Assembly: GCF_900141935.1 (NCBI RefSeq)
Contig: NZ_FQYX01000010.1
Coordinates: 1 to 64,000, forward strand
Direction of reading: 5' to 3'
DNA length: 64,000 nt
Source: Arenibacter nanhaiticus
GTDB taxonomy: Bacteria; Bacteroidota; Bacteroidia; Flavobacteriales; Flavobacteriaceae
Positions 1 through 7,979 of this stretch are shown one piece after another (within the stretch, counting starts at the first letter, position 1; each line of letters opens with the position of its first letter). Made by a program: the position numbers and the translations under genes. A model generated the notes under the pieces. It did no database searches, was not told the DNA's origin, and saw only the letters and a list, made by a program, of their open reading frames with translations.

Positions 1-151
1 TGCTGAAAATAGGTGCTACCATTAAAATAACCAAAAGAAGAATTTATTACCGGCTCTCCAAAGCCTTTGTGTACCAGCATCTATTCCAGGAATTGCTCTC
101 TGGCTAAAAGTTACTCATCTCACTGTTTATCAGTCTTGGGATACCTATGCC

Positions 152-409
152 TTATCGGGAAATTTCAGCAATATCAGGACTAAAAATAGTCATATCTGCA
201 CTAAAATTTACAGAAGGTTCATCTAACAGCTGGAAAACTATCCCGGAAAATTTCCTTAATCCAGGGAATGCAAAATTTATCCTCAAATTCCTTGAAGAAA
301 AAACTCTTGGTGAATAATGCGGGTTAAAGTTCTCGTATTCCTTTAAAAAGTGCTGAAGTTGTAGGTTCGAAGTGGCATCAGAATCTATAATAGTATAGCT
401 AAACTCCAT
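152..409 (-). pseudogene. Remnant of a LytTR-type response regulator (N-terminal fragment)
   Basis: The first 28 or so residues (MEFSYTIIDSDATSNLQLQH, then FLKEYENF) look like the start of the receiver domain of flavobacterial LytTR response regulators. After that the similarity is lost, apart from a short FSPDI segment near the end that recalls the region before the phosphorylated aspartate. The frame stops at 85 codons, where a receiver plus LytTR protein needs about 240. No clear LytTR domain continues downstream to position 1. I read it as a decayed, truncated gene. A genuine small protein using this N-terminus is the alternative. Confidence 0.45.
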
Positions 410-452
410 AGTATTGGTGTTTTGCTACAATTTAAGAAGTGTTTGCTATAAT

Positions 453-487
453 ACCCTAGGTTTTAGCCATAGAAAAACTAGGGTTTC
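453..487. terminator. Hairpin between the regulator relic and the thioesterase gene
   Basis: Inverted repeat ACCCTAG / CTAGGGT with flanking A/T runs inside the loop side. It lies downstream of the leftward thioesterase gene (576-974), so it can terminate that transcript. Stem is short, so confidence is moderate. Confidence 0.45.
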
Positions 488-575
488 TGTGCGTAGTCAA
501 CCAATAAGTATCTTTTTTAGTGAAGTAGGGATAAAAGGCCTTGTTGGTTGATAAAAAGAAAGTAGAGAGAGTCTA

Positions 576-974
576 TTAATTGTTGTCAATAAACACATCT
601 TCGATCTCTTTTGAGATTCGCATAGGTTTAAAGGTCTCTGCGTTTAAGAGACACCATTCTGTTTTAGATTTAACAAGGAGCTGATCGTTGTGCTTGTTGT
701 ACATTTCTACAATTCTAATGCTGATCGCTCCTTTGCTTTTGTCTATATATGTTTTAATCAGGATTTCATCATTTAGTTTCGCGGCGCTTTTATAAGTGAT
801 ATGATGGGTTAATACCACCCAGGCAGTAGTGCTCAGCAATTCTTGTGGTGCTTTGGTTTGCCAATGCTCTTTGGCGATATCTTGCATCCATTGTACATAC
901 CTTACATTGTTTACGTGGTTTAAATCGTCTAAATCGTCTGCGACTACGGTGATGGTTTTTTGAAAGGATTTCAT
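576..974 (-). CDS. Acyl-CoA thioesterase, YbgC/4-hydroxybenzoyl-CoA thioesterase type
   Basis: A 132-aa single hotdog-fold protein. The N-terminal DLDDLNHVNNVRYVQWMQD segment (residues about 14-32) matches the active-site loop of the YbgC/FadM family, in which an Asp or Asn preceding HVNN sits near the thioester. These enzymes hydrolyse acyl-CoA or acyl-ACP thioesters in the cytoplasm; the substrate cannot be read from the sequence. The ATG overlaps the stop region of the upstream glutamine cyclotransferase gene at 974, so the two leftward genes are probably co-transcribed, although a shared pathway is not obvious. Confidence 0.85.
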   Translation of the reverse strand: MKSFQKTITVVADDLDDLNHVNNVRYVQWMQDIAKEHWQTKAPQELLSTTAWVVLTHHITYKSAAKLNDEILIKTYIDKSKGAISIRIVEMYNKHNDQLLVKSKTEWCLLNAETFKPMRISKEIEDVFIDNN

Positions 975-2014
975 TATTTCTTGTGTATTTTAACTTCAAA
1001 TAACTTGCTCCAATTTTTTCCGGTGATAAAAAAGGTCTTCCTTTCAGGGTGATAGGCCACACCGTTTAGGACGTCTAGGTTTTCATGCTGCTTTACCTTG
1101 TCTTTTAGGCCGCCAAAATTAACAACACCTTCAATAGCCCCGCTTTTGGCATCAATAATCATCATGCTTTCCTTTTGGTATACATTGGCATATATTTTAC
1201 CATCTACATATTCTAGCTCATTAGCCTTGTTGAAAATGGATTTATTGGTGACAGTTTCCAGAAAACTTTCCTCTGCCAAGGTTTCTTTGTTTAGGATCCA
1301 AATTTTTTCCGTACCATCGCTTTTGAAAATTTTCTGTCCATCATTGCAAAGTCCCCAGCCTTCCTTGCTTTGATTGTATTTAAAGCTGCCTGTTTTTTGA
1401 AAACTATTGAGGTCATAAATAAATCCGATACCATTACGCCATGTAAGTTGATAGATTTTTTCATCTAAAATGGTAATGCCTTCTCCAAAATAGGTGTTCT
1501 CTAAGTCTATTTTTTGAAGGATTTCTCCCGTTTTATAGTCCACTTTGCGCAGTGAAGAATATCCATTTCTTCCGGTGCTCTCGTATAGGGTGTCCTTATA
1601 AAATTCTAATCCTTGGGTATAGGCATTTATATCGTGCGGATATTCGTTGATGATGTCATAGGTATAGATTACCGGTGCCTTTTCTGCTAAAATTTTTAAT
1701 TTTTTTTCTACCGCTACGGTATTGCCTTCATAAGTAACCGTAGCAGAGAGTGTTTTAGAGCCAAGAACTGCTTCATTAAGGTGAATTTTACCGTCATTAA
1801 CATTTATTTCCTTGTCGTTTAGTTTATAGACAACTTTATCTACAGTTTGGTTTTTTAGCGGATTGAGTTTAATTCCTACGGTTTCATTTTGTTGAAACTC
1901 GGTTTTGTTGCCCTCTATTTGTATTTCGAAAAGTGAAGCGGGATCTGGATTTCCACCACAAGCCATGAAAAAAATAGGGACTAAGCATGTTAGGTGGTAC
2001 TTTAAAATGTTCAT
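974..2014 (-). CDS. Glutaminyl-peptide cyclotransferase (bacterial/plant type), lipoprotein
   Basis: A 346-aa protein with a lipoprotein signal (hydrophobic stretch ending in FFMACGGN, lipobox Cys near residue 19). Residues about 30-115 form an Ig-like beta region. From about residue 118 on (TYDIINEYPHDINAYTQGLEF) it matches the five-bladed beta-propeller glutamine cyclotransferase family, including the YEGTGRNG-like segment (here YESTGRNGYSS) and the late HENLDVLNGVAYHPE motif. The family converts N-terminal Gln to pyroglutamate. It probably acts at the periplasmic face of a membrane. The extra N-terminal domain makes it longer than the plain propeller. Confidence 0.88.
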   Translation of the reverse strand: MNILKYHLTCLVPIFFMACGGNPDPASLFEIQIEGNKTEFQQNETVGIKLNPLKNQTVDKVVYKLNDKEINVNDGKIHLNEAVLGSKTLSATVTYEGNTVAVEKKLKILAEKAPVIYTYDIINEYPHDINAYTQGLEFYKDTLYESTGRNGYSSLRKVDYKTGEILQKIDLENTYFGEGITILDEKIYQLTWRNGIGFIYDLNSFQKTGSFKYNQSKEGWGLCNDGQKIFKSDGTEKIWILNKETLAEESFLETVTNKSIFNKANELEYVDGKIYANVYQKESMMIIDAKSGAIEGVVNFGGLKDKVKQHENLDVLNGVAYHPERKTFFITGKNWSKLFEVKIHKK

Positions 2015-2211
2015 TATATAGTAGTGTTTAGGTGTGTAATAACAGAAATTTACTGCTCAAAATTAAATAAAAGTAATTTTTTTATTTTTTTTTCAAATTT
2101 ATATCGAATCCAATTTATTCGTAGTTGATTTATAATCAATCCAATATCGTTGAAAAGGTATTTTAAAATTGTATAGGCAAGTTATTTAATAAAAATTAGA
2201 CCAAAAAATGA

Positions 2212-2241
2212 TTGGAAAAAAAAGAAAAGAGTGTATCTTTG
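2212..2241 (+). promoter_or_regulatory. Bacteroidota-type promoter of the SRP RNA gene
   Basis: TTG at 2212-2214 and TATCTTTG at 2234-2241, separated by 19 bp, match the TTG/TAnnTTTG consensus of the Bacteroidota housekeeping sigma factor. The RNA begins about 6 nt downstream, the expected distance. Confidence 0.75.
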
Positions 2242-2246
2242 CACTC

Positions 2247-2340
2247 GGCAAGTCCTACACGACCAGCTCCTGTAGAATCCCCCAGGGCGGGAACGCAGCA
2301 AGGGTATATGGTTGTAGCGGTGCGATGTAGGTAGCTTGCC
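2247..2340 (+). ncRNA. ffs: Signal recognition particle RNA (small bacterial type, 4.5S-like)
   Basis: The outer ends pair perfectly (GGCAAG at 2247-2252 with CTTGCC at 2335-2340, and CCTACA at 2254-2259 with TGTAGG at 2326-2331). The apical part carries the conserved SRP core (CAGGGCGGGAACGCAGCAAGG around 2283-2303), which contains the symmetric loop bound by the Ffh M domain and the tetraloop. A T-run directly after 2340 is a plausible terminator. It forms the RNA component of the SRP that targets membrane proteins. Boundaries are good to a few bases. Confidence 0.9.
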
Positions 2341-2460
2341 TTTTTTTGTACCCGAAACTGAACAAACACTTCGAAGTTCAGTTGTTGTCCCAACAGAATT
2401 TTAATCCATTCTTTTCTCTTAAAATTGTACATTTATTTGTTATTTTGCCAGCTTATACAA

Positions 2461-3276
2461 ATGGTGATGGAAGGTAAAGTTGTACTGATTACAGGAGGTT
2501 CGTCTGGAATAGGGAAATCTATAGGAGTTTTTTTAAAATCTAAGGGTTTTAAAGTCTATGGCACTACAAGAAACCTGTCAAGGTATCCGGATTTTAAGGA
2601 GTTTGAGCTTTTGGAGCTCGATGTTAGGGATGTGAAAACCATTCAAGGGGCAGTTTCCCAGCTCATAGCAAAGGAAGGAAGGATAGATGTGTTGGTTAAT
2701 AATGCTGGCGTAGGGATTACCGGACCAATAGAAGAAACTCCTCATGAAGAAATTTTAAAGGCCTTTGATACTAATTTTAATGGACCCTTGCATGTGTCCA
2801 AAGCTGTATTGCCGCATATGCGAAAGCAAAAATCGGGACTGGTTATAAATATTACTTCTATAGCGGGTTATATGGGATTGCCGTATAGAGGGATTTATTC
2901 GGCTAGTAAAGGTGCGTTGGAGCTGGTGACCGAAGCGCTGCGTATGGAGACTAAAGGGTTTGGAATTTCTTTCACTAATTTAGCACCTGGCGATTTTGCG
3001 ACCAATATTGCTTCTGGGCGTTATCACGTACCGGTTGTAGAAAGCTCACCGTATCAATTGCCTTACGGGAACACTCTAAAGATGATGAATGAGCATGTAG
3101 ATCATGGTCAGGATCCTATGTTGGTGGCACATATGGTGCTTAGGATCATAAATACGGCTAATCCTAAGGTCCATTATAAGGTGGGAGAGTTTATGCAAAA
3201 ATTCTCATTGTTTCTCAAAAAAGTTTTACCAGACAAAATGTACGAGAAACTATTGATGAATCATTATAAATTGTAA
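2461..3276 (+). CDS. Short-chain dehydrogenase/reductase (SDR), classical type
   Basis: About 271 aa. Rossmann NAD(P)-binding motif TGGSSGIG near the N-terminus, NNAG motif (VLVNNAGVGITG), catalytic Ser in NITSIAG and the YxxxK pair in YSASKGALE are all present, so it should be an active NAD(P)-dependent oxidoreductase. Substrate unknown. I start at ATG 2461 (MVMEGKVVLITGG) because the frame further upstream encodes a sequence unlike SDR N-termini; ATG 2467 is equally possible. It stands alone, between the SRP RNA and the aldolase gene. Confidence 0.88.
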   Translation: MVMEGKVVLITGGSSGIGKSIGVFLKSKGFKVYGTTRNLSRYPDFKEFELLELDVRDVKTIQGAVSQLIAKEGRIDVLVNNAGVGITGPIEETPHEEILKAFDTNFNGPLHVSKAVLPHMRKQKSGLVINITSIAGYMGLPYRGIYSASKGALELVTEALRMETKGFGISFTNLAPGDFATNIASGRYHVPVVESSPYQLPYGNTLKMMNEHVDHGQDPMLVAHMVLRIINTANPKVHYKVGEFMQKFSLFLKKVLPDKMYEKLLMNHYKL

Positions 3277-3349
3277 TTTTACGAATCTTAAAGAAAGGGC
3301 ATTATTTTTAGTGTTTCCTTTCATACATTAATTAAAAATAGCAAATAAG

Positions 3350-4003
3350 ATGAAATTTTTTATTGACACAGCAAACTTGGCTCAAATAAAGGAAGCCCAA
3401 GAATTAGGGGTTTTAGATGGTGTAACCACTAATCCGTCTTTGATGGCTAAGGAAGGAATTACAGGAAGAAACAATATCTTAAAGCATTATGTGGATATCT
3501 GTAATATCGTTGACGGTGATGTTTCTGCTGAGGTGATTTCTACTGATTTCGCTTCTATGGTTAAAGAAGGGGAAGAGTTGGCTGAGTTGCATGAGCAGAT
3601 CGTAGTGAAAGTTCCTATGATCAAAGATGGTGTAAAAGCGATAAAGTATTTTTCTAATAAAGGAATAAGAACCAATTGTACGTTGGTTTTTTCGGTAGGA
3701 CAAGCGTTATTGGCTGCTAAGGCTGGAGCAACGTATGTATCTCCTTTTATCGGAAGATTAGATGATATTTCTACAGACGGATTGAACCTGATATCTGATA
3801 TTAGACTAGTTTATGACAACTACCAGTTCGAAACTCAAATCTTAGCGGCATCTGTAAGACACACAATGCACGTTATTGACTGTGCTAAACTTGGATCAGA
3901 TGTTATTACTGGACCTTTATCTGCTATTGAAGGATTGTTAAAACACCCTTTAACAGACAGTGGTTTGGCTAAGTTTTTAGAAGACTACAACAAAGGAAAC
4001 TAA
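3350..4003 (+). CDS. fsa: Fructose-6-phosphate aldolase / small transaldolase (TalC/MipB family)
   Basis: A 217-aa single-domain TIM-barrel aldolase, the usual length for the FSA/TalC subfamily of about 215-220 aa. N-terminal [16 protein letters not shown] and [13 protein letters not shown] are signatures; the Schiff-base lysine lies in EQIVVKVPM, near residue 88. The family either acts as transaldolase in the pentose phosphate pathway or cleaves fructose 6-phosphate; the sequence alone does not decide which. A strong terminator follows directly, so it is probably monocistronic at its 3' end. Confidence 0.92.
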   Translation: MKFFIDTANLAQIKEAQELGVLDGVTTNPSLMAKEGITGRNNILKHYVDICNIVDGDVSAEVISTDFASMVKEGEELAELHEQIVVKVPMIKDGVKAIKYFSNKGIRTNCTLVFSVGQALLAAKAGATYVSPFIGRLDDISTDGLNLISDIRLVYDNYQFETQILAASVRHTMHVIDCAKLGSDVITGPLSAIEGLLKHPLTDSGLAKFLEDYNKGN

Positions 4004-4020
4004 TTTTCCTTAACAACTAT

Positions 4021-4060
4021 AAAAAAAGTCCCAGGGGTTTATTTCTCAGGGACTTTTTTT
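4021..4060 (+). terminator. Rho-independent terminator after the aldolase gene
   Basis: AAAAAGTCCC pairs with GGGACTTTTT around a loop of about 16 nt, followed by a T-run. It lies 17 bp after the stop codon. Confidence 0.88.
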
Positions 4061-4137
4061 GTTTATAATGGTTTTGGGGATCAAGGATCAAGTAAAAGCT
4101 ATTTCTTTTAATGAATTTGACATGGCTATCTTATTCC

Positions 4138-4217
4138 GCGTTAGGGACCGTAGCGGCATCCCCGCAGCAAAGCAAGGGATATAGCGAAGTGCCCGCCCGA
4201 GGAACGAGGGAACGCCC
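4138..4217 (-). repeat. 80-nt GC-rich intergenic repeat, copy A
   Basis: Reverse-strand copy of an 80-nt element that begins GGGCGTTCCC and ends GGTCCCTAACGC. It has exactly the same length as copies B (7638-7717) and C (25875-25954) and differs from B at about 6 positions. It is far richer in GC than its surroundings and lies just beyond the aldolase terminator. The remaining bases to 4300 hold nothing I recognise. Confidence 0.85.
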
Positions 4218-4300
4218 AAATAATTTTAATAGGAGCTGTTAGTCTAGGGAATCGGTCTTGCTGCATTGCATTTGAACACAGCGCTTTTAATATTGTTCTG

Positions 4301-5689
4301 TTAGAAACTGCTATAAATGTCGGCGAAGGCGTCTATAATAACACCGTCCTTGGTAATAATGCCTTTGTTTAAGCTCTTTAGGACCAAAGCGTTTTTTAAA
4401 TTCTCAAAATCATCGGATCTGTACTGTTTGCTGGTATCCAAGTTGCTGGTGTTAAGTACGTATTGCCATCGAGCTGGATCGGTGTTGCAATTGATTCCGA
4501 TAAAGGTATATTCTGGTTTGCTTACTGCCAATTGGGACACGCGTTTTTTTATGCCTTCAAAGTGCATTCTTTGGGCGTCTGTCCAGAAATAAAACACCGC
4601 ATTCTTTTCCTTGTCCGCTATTTCTTGGAGAGTAACCGAAATGCCCTCGGCATTAATAACAGAGATATTGGGCAGTTTACTGGAAGGTTGTAGGTTGATG
4701 ACTCCTTGGTACAACAATTCTATTTCTTTGTGATGTTTATTGTTTTGCGCCAATTTTCGGAAATCATTGATGAAAATTTTATTGTTTTCATCTCCCTCAT
4801 GAGCGTTGATTAAGTAATCCATGGCAACATTCCTAAAAAGGTTGTCACGCAGCCCTTTTTCTGTTACCAAATCGTTTATCAATTGCAGCTTGTGCTGGTT
4901 GAAATGAAGTTTGTTCTTTACAATGCTATGGTGGTTTTCAAGGCAGCCATCCTTGCAACTCATATAGGACAAGTTGTCAAAATGGTTCTTCATAAAATTG
5001 TAATAGGGTCTTAGATAGGTTAGTTTGTTGTTGTCATATTCCAAATCTTTTCTATAGGTGTAAAAATGTTCCGGAACCGTGGTGATTTCTTTCTTAGCAT
5101 TCCTGATCCTGTTCCAAAAAGGATAGCGTTCCTTGTAGGTATAGTAATGGTAGTCTATGCTGGCCGTTGCTATTTCCAAAGCGTTTTTAGATAACTGTGC
5201 CTCTTTGCTTAGTTCGTTTAGCAATTTAAATTTTATGCTTCGTAAAGAGTCTATTTTTTTACAAAATTCGCTTGGCTCAAGGCTGTAAAGTGGGAGTATT
5301 TTATTGGGTTCGTCTTCTGTGCTAAGGAATAGTTCCAGCAAAAAGTTATTGATTTCATCTCCTGTGCCGGAAAAAATTAGGGACTCATCAAAATCCTTGG
5401 TATTTAATCGGATCATGAGACTGTCACCTTGTTCAAGATATACATATTGCAATTCCGGACTGTGGTTAAAATGGTATAGTCCTTCGGCTACAGAGTCTAA
5501 TGTTATGGAGAATCGGTTGTCTTGGTTTAGTTTGGCGGAGTCTATAACGACCTCGTCTTTATAAAGTACGACATAATCGCTCGTGGGGTTAACAATTTCA
5601 CCAGCAAAATATGCACTAGAGGATTTTTTTTCTTTAGTACCGCAGCTAATAAGTGCGAATAAAAAAGTATAGAGTAAAGGTTTATTCAT
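4301..5689 (-). CDS. Lipoprotein with a thioredoxin-like fold lacking the CxxC motif
   Basis: A 462-aa protein with a lipoprotein signal peptide (LFALISCGTKEKK, Cys about residue 16). Residues about 25-115 form a beta-rich N-terminal domain like the DUF4369 domain found before TlpA/ResA-type domains. A helical middle follows, and residues about 340-460 look like a thioredoxin fold (LPNISVINAEGISVTLQEI, then NAVFYFWTDAQRMHFEGIKKR). Where active TlpA proteins have WCxxC, this one has WTDAQRM, so no redox-active cysteines exist there. It is probably a periplasmic binding or scaffold protein derived from a thiol oxidoreductase. Function unknown. Confidence 0.75.
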   Translation of the reverse strand: MNKPLLYTFLFALISCGTKEKKSSSAYFAGEIVNPTSDYVVLYKDEVVIDSAKLNQDNRFSITLDSVAEGLYHFNHSPELQYVYLEQGDSLMIRLNTKDFDESLIFSGTGDEINNFLLELFLSTEDEPNKILPLYSLEPSEFCKKIDSLRSIKFKLLNELSKEAQLSKNALEIATASIDYHYYTYKERYPFWNRIRNAKKEITTVPEHFYTYRKDLEYDNNKLTYLRPYYNFMKNHFDNLSYMSCKDGCLENHHSIVKNKLHFNQHKLQLINDLVTEKGLRDNLFRNVAMDYLINAHEGDENNKIFINDFRKLAQNNKHHKEIELLYQGVINLQPSSKLPNISVINAEGISVTLQEIADKEKNAVFYFWTDAQRMHFEGIKKRVSQLAVSKPEYTFIGINCNTDPARWQYVLNTSNLDTSKQYRSDDFENLKNALVLKSLNKGIITKDGVIIDAFADIYSSF

Positions 5690-5829
5690 ATTAGAATAGC
5701 AACTTTATTGTAAACAAATCTACTAAACTCAAAAGACACAGCTTGTTAATTGTGAGTTAAAACTACAGGGTTCGAGATAAAATAGCCATGGTACTTCATT
5801 GTATTAGATGGTAATGGGTACTAATATAG

Positions 5830-5860
5830 TTGGCTTAGCGGGTTTATTTTGTTATTTTTG
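5830..5860 (+). promoter_or_regulatory. Bacteroidota-type promoter of the ABC-F gene
   Basis: TTG at 5830-5832 and TATTTTTG at 5853-5860 with a 20-bp spacer. It supports ATG 5883 as the start and rules out the upstream in-frame ATGs at 5808 and 5814. Confidence 0.75.
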
Positions 5861-5882
5861 CACAAAATTTAAAATTTCATTT

Positions 5883-7511
5883 ATGCTATCTGTATCAAAT
5901 TTATCTGTACAATTCGGGAAAAGAATTCTTTTCGATGAAGTAAACGTAGCCTTTACACAAGGAAATTGTTATGGGGTTATTGGTGCCAACGGCGCAGGTA
6001 AATCTACTTTCTTAAGAATTCTTTCCGGACAGATAGATCCAACTTCCGGACATGTTCATTTAGAGCCTGGAAAGCGTATGTCTATCTTAGAGCAAAATCA
6101 CAACGCCTATGATGAGTACACTGTTTTGGAAAGTGTTGTCATGGGAAATAAGCCTTTGTTCGACATTAAAAGTGAGATTGATGCTCTTTATGCTGATTAT
6201 AGTGATGAAAATGCCGAAAGAATAGGAGAGTTGCAGGTGCAGTTCGAAGAAATGAACGGTTGGAACGCAGATAGTAATGCTGCAGCAATGCTATCGAACT
6301 TAGGAATTACCGAGGAGTTTCATTATAGCTTAATGGCCGATATGGATTCTAAATTAAAGGTGAGGGTATTATTGGCCCAGGCACTTTTTGGAAACCCGGA
6401 TGTGCTTATTATGGATGAGCCTACCAACGACCTGGATTATGAAACCATTAGCTGGTTAGAGCATTTCCTTGCCAATTATGAGAATACAGTAATAGTGGTG
6501 TCTCACGACAGGCACTTTTTAGATTCAGTATGTACGCATATTGGAGATATCGATTTTGGAAAGATGAACCTTTATTCTGGGAATTATACTTTCTGGTACG
6601 AGAGTAGTCAATTGGCAGCTAGACAAAGAGCGCAGCAGAACAAAAAATCTGAGGAAAAGGCCAAGGAGTTACAGGAGTTTATTATGCGTTTCAGTGCAAA
6701 CGTCGCTAAGAGTAAGCAGGCTACTTCCCGTAAAAAAATGTTGTCCAAATTAAAGATCGAAGATATTAAGCCTTCGAGCAGACGTTATCCGGCCATTATT
6801 TTTGAAAGAGAGAGAGAAGCTGGTGACCAGATATTGAATATCGAAAAACTTGCCGCTTCTACCGAAGAAGGAGAAGTGTTGTTTCAGGATGTAAATATCA
6901 ATTTGGCCAAAGGTGATAAGGTGGTGGTTATTTCGAAGGATTCCAGGGCCGTTACTGCCTTTTACGAGATCTTGAACAATAATAGAAAAGCCGATAACGG
7001 AACTTATCAGTGGGGTATTACTACCACGCAATCTTATTTGCCGGCAGACAATTCACCCTTCTTTAACAGTGATCTAAATTTGGTAGACTGGTTAAGACAA
7101 TATGCCAAAACTGAGGAAGAAAGAGAAGAGGTAAGTATTAGGGGCTTTTTAGGAAAAATGCTCTTTAGCGGAGAAGAAGCCTTAAAAAAATGTACGGTAT
7201 TATCCGGAGGAGAAAAAGTGCGTTGTATGCTTAGTAGAATGATGTTGATGCGTGCCAACGTTTTAATGTTGGACGAGCCTACGAACCACTTGGACTTGGA
7301 AAGTATTACTACTTTTAACAATTCCTTGAAAAACTTTAAAGGAACAGTGCTTTTCTCTACCCATGATCATGAGTTTGCAGAAACTGTTGGTAATAGGGTG
7401 ATCGAATTGACGCCTAAAGGATGTATCGATAGGTATCTGACTTTTGATGAGTATATGTCAGATAAATCTATTAAAGAGCAACGCGAGAAAATGTACGTCG
7501 TGAATGCCTAA
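5883..7511 (+). CDS. ABC-F family ATPase, YbiT-like, with one degenerate ATP site
   Basis: 542 aa, two ABC domains and no membrane segments, closest in my reading to E. coli YbiT (QFGKRILFDEV, then RFSANVAKSKQATSR in the linker). ABC-F proteins bind the ribosomal E site and influence translation. NBD1 has Walker A GANGAGKS (about 34-41) and Walker B VLIMDEPTND; NBD2 has the signature LSGGEK (about 440-445) and Walker B VLMLDEPTNH. In contrast, the NBD2 P-loop is replaced by VISKDSRAV (about 349-357) and the NBD1 signature by MDSKLKVRV (about 154-162). One composite ATP site is thus intact and the other degenerate. The start is set by the promoter at 5830-5860. Confidence 0.9.
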   Translation: MLSVSNLSVQFGKRILFDEVNVAFTQGNCYGVIGANGAGKSTFLRILSGQIDPTSGHVHLEPGKRMSILEQNHNAYDEYTVLESVVMGNKPLFDIKSEIDALYADYSDENAERIGELQVQFEEMNGWNADSNAAAMLSNLGITEEFHYSLMADMDSKLKVRVLLAQALFGNPDVLIMDEPTNDLDYETISWLEHFLANYENTVIVVSHDRHFLDSVCTHIGDIDFGKMNLYSGNYTFWYESSQLAARQRAQQNKKSEEKAKELQEFIMRFSANVAKSKQATSRKKMLSKLKIEDIKPSSRRYPAIIFEREREAGDQILNIEKLAASTEEGEVLFQDVNINLAKGDKVVVISKDSRAVTAFYEILNNNRKADNGTYQWGITTTQSYLPADNSPFFNSDLNLVDWLRQYAKTEEEREEVSIRGFLGKMLFSGEEALKKCTVLSGGEKVRCMLSRMMLMRANVLMLDEPTNHLDLESITTFNNSLKNFKGTVLFSTHDHEFAETVGNRVIELTPKGCIDRYLTFDEYMSDKSIKEQREKMYVVNA

Positions 7512-7554
7512 GGTGTTCCTGGGATTCTTGTCCAAGAATTTTTACCATAAATTT

Positions 7555-7583
7555 AAAGCTGTCTTAAAAGGCAGCTTTTTTTA
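7555..7583 (+). terminator. Rho-independent terminator after the ABC-F gene
   Basis: AAAGCTG / CAGCTTT hairpin with about 10 nt in the loop, followed by a run of T; 44 bp after the stop codon. Confidence 0.85.
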
Positions 7584-7637
7584 TTTCCTTTACGTTTACT
7601 TTTTGGAAGTAAGTCTATGTTTGAATGAAAGTGATTT

Positions 7638-7717
7638 GGGCGTTCCCTCCTTCGTCGGGCGGGCACTTGGCTATATCCCTTGCTCTGCTGCGGGGATGCC
7701 GCCGCGGTCCCTAACGC
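7638..7717 (+). repeat. 80-nt GC-rich intergenic repeat, copy B
   Basis: Forward copy of the element, again exactly 80 nt, starting GGGCGTTCCC and ending CCCTAACGC, about 4 differences from copy C. It lies after the ABC-F terminator, the same position relative to a gene end as copies A and C. From 7718 to 7979 I see only a short imperfect direct repeat (GGCAACTAGTGGGT near 7741 and GCCAACTGGGTG near 7763) and no gene. Confidence 0.85.
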
Positions 7718-7979
7718 AGATTAGTAAAAATGAAACTAAATGGCAACTAGTGGGTATTTTGATGCCAACTGGGTGTTTTTAATTGATCGGTGTAGGTGAA
7801 AATTTAAATAAGGGCATGTCTATTGGGCTTTAAAAGAAGCTGTGCTTGATGTCGAACCTATTTTGGGATGCCAGTGATAACGTCATAGTTTTTCGATCGG
7901 AGTGATGGTGATAAAGCACCATATTTATCCTCGGTTCGGTTTTATCGCAGTTGGCGCCGATAAGTTATGTAGAAATCAG

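Noticed and set aside
2196-2432. Leftward 78-aa frame across the SRP RNA gene
   Set aside because: It overlaps the entire SRP RNA on the opposite strand and matches nothing.
7504-7782. 92-aa rightward frame after the ABC-F gene
   Set aside because: It runs through the terminator and the 80-nt repeat copy B; the same repeat gives a similar spurious frame at 25873-26091.
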